From an uncultured bacterium (GTDB lineage Bacteria > Cyanobacteriota > Vampirovibrionia > Gastranaerophilales > Gastranaerophilaceae), in assembly GCA_900551915.1 (NCBI GenBank), contig URXT01000059.1, forward strand, positions 1-7,329: DNA of 7,329 bases. The letters run 5' to 3'. A program made the translations under genes and the position numbers. Below the pieces are notes generated by a model. That model was not told the DNA's origin. It ran no database searches and saw only the letters and a program-made list of their open reading frames with translations. This document shows, one piece after another, positions 6,939 to 7,329 of the stretch. The stretch's first letter is position 1; every line of letters starts with the position of its first letter.

Positions 6939-6967
6939 TTGCAAGACCGGGCATTATTTGTTATAAT
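6939..6967 (+). promoter_or_regulatory. Promoter of the right-edge gene
   Basis: TTGCAA (6939-6944, four of six consensus -35 bases) is 17 bases from a perfect TATAAT (6962-6967). The -10 is extended by TGT just upstream (6959-6961). Transcription would start near 6974, leaving a leader of about 35 bases to the ATG at 7009. No terminator hairpin is seen between prfB and this point, so read-through from prfB is also possible. Confidence 0.65.
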
Positions 6968-7008
6968 TAAATCAAGTTTAAAAGATATTTATATAAGGAG
7001 CTATAGAT

Positions 7009-7329
7009 ATGAAAAAGCAGACTATGATTGAGTTTCCAGGGGGGGGGGCAGCTTATAACTCGGCTCCTGTAAGGGTTTTCTCTAAGTTTACGTGGTTGGG
7101 GTTATTAGTATCGTACTTGAGAAATTTATTTTCTTTAAACTGCTCGCTAGCTCGCTATCGTTTTGAAAACAAATTTTCCAAGTCCTTTGTCGCGAAGCAA
7201 AGAATAACAAGCAGGATTGCATGCTTGTCTCGTTTGCGGGTAAGCGAGCACGCTCCATTTTTTGATACTCAATCAAAAAACGGATTCCTTGAGGCAGGAT
7301 GCCCTGTTGTTACTCCTGCGCTCGCAATG
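7009..7329 (+). CDS. 5' part of an unrecognised gene with a poly-G switch (partial)
   Basis: The frame is open for 107 codons and runs off the right edge. The start is well supported: AAGGAG (6995-7000) lies eight bases before the ATG, and a good promoter lies about 40 bases further up. After MKKQTMIEFP comes a run of ten G encoding Gly-Gly-Gly and the first base of the next Ala codon. Loss of one G leads to TAA at 7070-7072; gain of one leads to TAA at 7056-7058. The rest of the visible protein is basic and rich in Ser, Arg, Leu and Phe, with one short hydrophobic patch (FTWLGLLVSYL, 27-37) and no motif I recognise. The DNA after about 7140 is more GC-rich (about 45% by count) than the gene's own start and is full of short repeats. 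It may be the 5' extension of a surface gene (for example a prepilin), or a repeat element that happens to be open. The start is fairly sure; the product is unknown. Confidence 0.55.
   Translation, partial: MKKQTMIEFPGGGAAYNSAPVRVFSKFTWLGLLVSYLRNLFSLNCSLARYRFENKFSKSFVAKQRITSRIACLSRLRVSEHAPFFDTQSKNGFLEAGCPVVTPALAM
7039..7048 (+). repeat. Homopolymer of ten G inside the coding start
   Basis: Ten consecutive G sit ten codons into the right-edge ORF, in a genome where G runs of this length should be very rare. Such tracts change length by slipped-strand mispairing during replication. The position near the start, with stops waiting in both other frames, matches known phase-variable (contingency) genes. 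The version here (3n+1 bases) is the ON state as far as the window shows. Sequencing or assembly error in the tract is possible. Confidence 0.9.
7142..7157 (+). repeat. Tandem GCTCGCTA pair with inverted copy at 7243-7249
   Basis: GCTCGCTA occurs twice in a row (7142-7149 and 7150-7157). Its first seven bases reappear inverted as AGCGAGC at 7243-7249, and GCTCGC recurs at 7320-7325. The copies could pair across about 90 bases to enclose the hairpin at 7207-7228. Confidence 0.6.
7207..7228. repeat. Inverted repeat (7-bp arms, 8-base loop)
   Basis: ACAAGCA (7207-7213) and TGCTTGT (7222-7228) are perfect inverted arms around GGATTGCA. No T tract follows, so it does not look like a terminator. 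It lies inside the right-edge ORF, between the GCTCGCT copies and their inverted partner, as part of a repeat cluster. Confidence 0.5.
7258..7280. repeat. Inverted repeat (9-bp arms, 5-base loop)
   Basis: TTTTTTGAT (7258-7266) and ATCAAAAAA (7272-7280) are perfect arms around ACTCA. The stem is nearly all A-T and is followed by CGG rather than T, so it is not a terminator on the plus strand. It encodes the FFDTQSKN part of the open frame. Confidence 0.55.

Noticed and set aside
7039..7101. G-quadruplex formed by the G10 run with GGG at 7073-7075 and GGGG at 7098-7101
   Set aside because: G10 can supply only two separated GGG runs, and the remaining runs are more than 20 bases away, so the loops would be too long for a convincing intramolecular quadruplex.
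7088..7276. Minus-strand open frame of 62 codons opposite the right-edge ORF
   Set aside because: No ribosome site or promoter was seen, and it lies wholly opposite the plus-strand frame that has both. Its length is not remarkable.

Overview
The window looks like an AT-rich bacterial chromosome segment, roughly 35-40% GC by eye, with standard bacterial signals (Shine-Dalgarno sites, TATAAT-like -10 boxes, intrinsic terminators). The gene mix fits an anaerobic gut-type bacterium. GlyS is a separate beta chain with no glyQ beside it, and there is a small protein resembling the TM1266 / iron-only hydrogenase regulator family. My best guess for the lineage is a Gastranaerophilales-like relative of cyanobacteria (Melainabacteria). 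That rests on general impression, not on a marker gene I could test.

Layout: positions 1-293 hold the 3' end of a cysteine-rich, probably exported protein, closed by a perfect terminator hairpin. A promoter then drives glyS (412-2469, glycyl-tRNA synthetase beta chain). Next come a small unrecognised gene (2582-2896), a UUCG-capped terminator, a small ACT-like regulator (3027-3263) and a UshA/5'-nucleotidase-family metallophosphoesterase (3355-4902). That last gene converges on a minus-strand six-helix membrane protein (4952-5716), and the two appear to share one bidirectional terminator. After an AT-rich control region comes prfB (5842-6934), encoding peptide chain release factor 2 by the classic +1 programmed frameshift at CTT-TGA-C. 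A simple ORF search therefore shows only the downstream part of prfB.

The right end is the unusual part. A well-formed promoter and Shine-Dalgarno site lead into an ORF at 7009 that stays open for all 107 codons to the window edge. A run of ten G falls after its tenth codon. Changing the run by one base in either direction brings in a stop within about ten codons, which is how an ON/OFF phase-variable gene is built. Downstream the ORF runs through a cluster of short direct and inverted repeats and gives a protein I do not recognise.

Functionally, glyS and prfB are core translation genes. The nucleotidase and hydrogenase-regulator-like genes suggest nucleotide scavenging and anaerobic metabolism. 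Apart from the right-edge locus, the window is mostly ordinary housekeeping sequence, and nothing in it shows a mobile element, CRISPR array or RNA gene.
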